Source: Bacteroides acidifaciens (GTDB taxonomy: Bacteria > Bacteroidota > Bacteroidia > Bacteroidales > Bacteroidaceae). Taken from it: DNA of 64,000 nt. This document shows, piece by piece, positions 63,067 through 64,000 of the stretch (positions are counted from its first letter, which is position 1; every line of letters begins with the position of its first letter). The notes below the pieces were generated by a model. The model ran no database searches. It had not been told where the DNA came from and worked only from the letters and a program-made list of their open reading frames with translations. The DNA is taken from positions 62,001-126,000 of the forward strand of contig NZ_JANJZR010000004.1 in assembly GCF_024623065.1 (NCBI RefSeq), written 5' to 3'. Made by a program: the position numbers and the translations under genes.

Positions 63067-64000
63067 ATGAAGAACAGCAAGATTTACTTTTTAGGAGCTT
63101 GTCTCTCGTGTGCCCTCACTGCATTCTCGCAGAATATTAGCTTGCAACCTGCTCCCCAAGAGCTTATTACCCGTGACAAAACCGTTGCTCTGCCCGCCAT
63201 CTACCAATTGGTAGGTGAAAAAGAAGCAAATCCGCATGCAGTGGAAATTCTCAAAGAGTTGCTTCATGGCAAGCAAAGCACCAAGAACGGACTCCGTATC
63301 TATATCGGTGAGAAAGGAGACAAGAGCATACGGAAGTATAGCCGCCTGATTCCCAATTGCGATGAAGCCTATTACTTGTCGGTAACCGATAAGGAAATCG
63401 TTCTGGCAGGAAATGACGAACGGGGCACTTACTACGCTTTGCAGACTTTTGTGCAACTGCTGAAAGATGGAAAATTGCCGGAAGTGGAGATTAAGGATTA
63501 TCCTTCCATCCGTTACCGTGGTGTAGTAGAAGGATTTTATGGAACTCCCTGGAGCCATCAGGCACGACTTCGCCAATTGAAGTTTTATGGAGAGAATAAG
63601 ATGAATACTTATATATACGGCCCGAAAGACGATCCGTATCATAGTGCTCCCAACTGGCGTCTGCCTTATCCTGAAAAAGAAGCTGCACAGTTGCAGGAAT
63701 TGGTAAAAGTCGCCGGCGAGAACGAAGTCGATTTTGTATGGGCCATCCATCCGGGACAGGACATCAAATGGAATCAGGAAGACCGGGACTTGTTACTTGC
63801 CAAATTTGAGAAGATGTACCAGCTTGGTGTCCGTTCGTTTGCCGTATTCTTTGATGATATTTCCGGCGAAGGAACGAATCCTCGGAAACAAGCGGAACTA
63901 CTGAACTATATTGATGATAATTTCGTGAAAGTAAAGTCGGATGTGACTCCCCTTGTCATGTGTCCTACGGAATATAACAAAAGCTGGTCTAATCCGAAAG
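63067..64000 (+). CDS. GH84 beta-N-acetylglucosaminidase (O-GlcNAcase type), 3' end outside window
   Basis: The first 311 codons are visible and the frame is still open at the window end. Signal peptide to about 21 (CALTAFSQ), N-terminal domain (LQPAPQELITRDKTVALPAI), then the GH84 barrel from YRGVVEGFYGTPWSHQARLR. The catalytic pair Asp263-Asp264 in FFDDISGEGTNP corresponds to Asp242-Asp243 of the mature B. thetaiotaomicron enzyme (offset 21). DDPYHSAPNWRLPYP and AIHPGQDIKWN are conserved. It acts on beta-GlcNAc, in Bacteroides on host glycans. Very like the BT_4395 enzyme but with many substitutions, so it comes from a related species. Confidence 0.95.
   Translation, partial: MKNSKIYFLGACLSCALTAFSQNISLQPAPQELITRDKTVALPAIYQLVGEKEANPHAVEILKELLHGKQSTKNGLRIYIGEKGDKSIRKYSRLIPNCDEAYYLSVTDKEIVLAGNDERGTYYALQTFVQLLKDGKLPEVEIKDYPSIRYRGVVEGFYGTPWSHQARLRQLKFYGENKMNTYIYGPKDDPYHSAPNWRLPYPEKEAAQLQELVKVAGENEVDFVWAIHPGQDIKWNQEDRDLLLAKFEKMYQLGVRSFAVFFDDISGEGTNPRKQAELLNYIDDNFVKVKSDVTPLVMCPTEYNKSWSNPK

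Overview
The window is a stretch of a Bacteroides chromosome, close to the B. thetaiotaomicron / B. ovatus group. The evidence is a SusC/SusD polysaccharide-utilisation locus with an STN-type SusC, ECF sigma factor and FecR; Bacteroidetes-restricted families (DUF3810, DUF4105, DUF4831, DUF4837, DUF6340, DUF4874/DUF4832); promoters of the TTTG / TAnnTTTG type; and a terminal GH20-GH84 hexosaminidase pair whose GH84 is very like the characterised B. thetaiotaomicron enzyme. About 54 protein genes are supported. No rRNA, tRNA, CRISPR array or complete insertion sequence was seen.

Layout. 1-860: end of a membrane protein gene and a small Spy-like secreted protein, ending at a nested terminator shared with mazG. 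1.65-8.9 kb: accessory-looking, AT-rich island with an Rpn/PD-(D/E)XK nuclease between two copies of a hairpin repeat, a tight five-gene minus-strand operon (PD-(D/E)XK nuclease, secreted coiled-coil protein, two zinc-ribbon membrane proteins, a lipoprotein) with a strongly structured leader, and a WYL regulator. 8.9-13.5 kb: DUF3810 membrane metallopeptidase-like gene, a small membrane protein, valS. 13.5-14.0 kb: histidine-kinase remnant and palindromes. 14.0-28.4 kb: polysaccharide-utilisation locus made of an ECF sigma factor (divergent), FecR anti-sigma, SusC, SusD, a SusE-position lipoprotein with a FISUMP domain, a DUF4874/DUF4832 putative glycosidase, GH35 beta-galactosidase and GH89 alpha-N-acetylglucosaminidase. 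The enzyme set fits removal of alpha-GlcNAc caps and then beta-galactose from host mucin-type glycans.

28.4-29.0 kb is a 500-bp nested palindromic element. 29-37 kb (minus): small acidic protein, DUF6340 lipoprotein, secA, a PafA-like phosphatase fold that has lost its metal ligands, DUF4105 protein. 37-51 kb (plus): conserved envelope and housekeeping series coaX, outer-membrane barrel, TPR protein, lptC, CBS-domain GldE/CorC-like protein, SurA/PpiD-like foldase, rlmN, DUF4837, pdxA, a sigma-54 activator, lptE, secG. 51-56 kb: MFS transporter, PqqD-like protein, small membrane protein, DUF4831 protein, nnr. 56.3-57 kb: second nested palindromic element. 57-61 kb: hpt, adk, obg, pgeF, B3/4-domain protein. 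61-64 kb: GH20 and divergent GH84, the latter cut by the window end.

The most unusual content is non-coding. Several intergenic regions (1.7/3.0, 7.6, 13.8, 28.4-28.9, 53.1-53.3, 56.4-56.8 kb) hold long, nested, often compensatory inverted repeats of unrelated sequence but similar architecture. A perfect 16-bp hairpin also lies inside the start of lptC.
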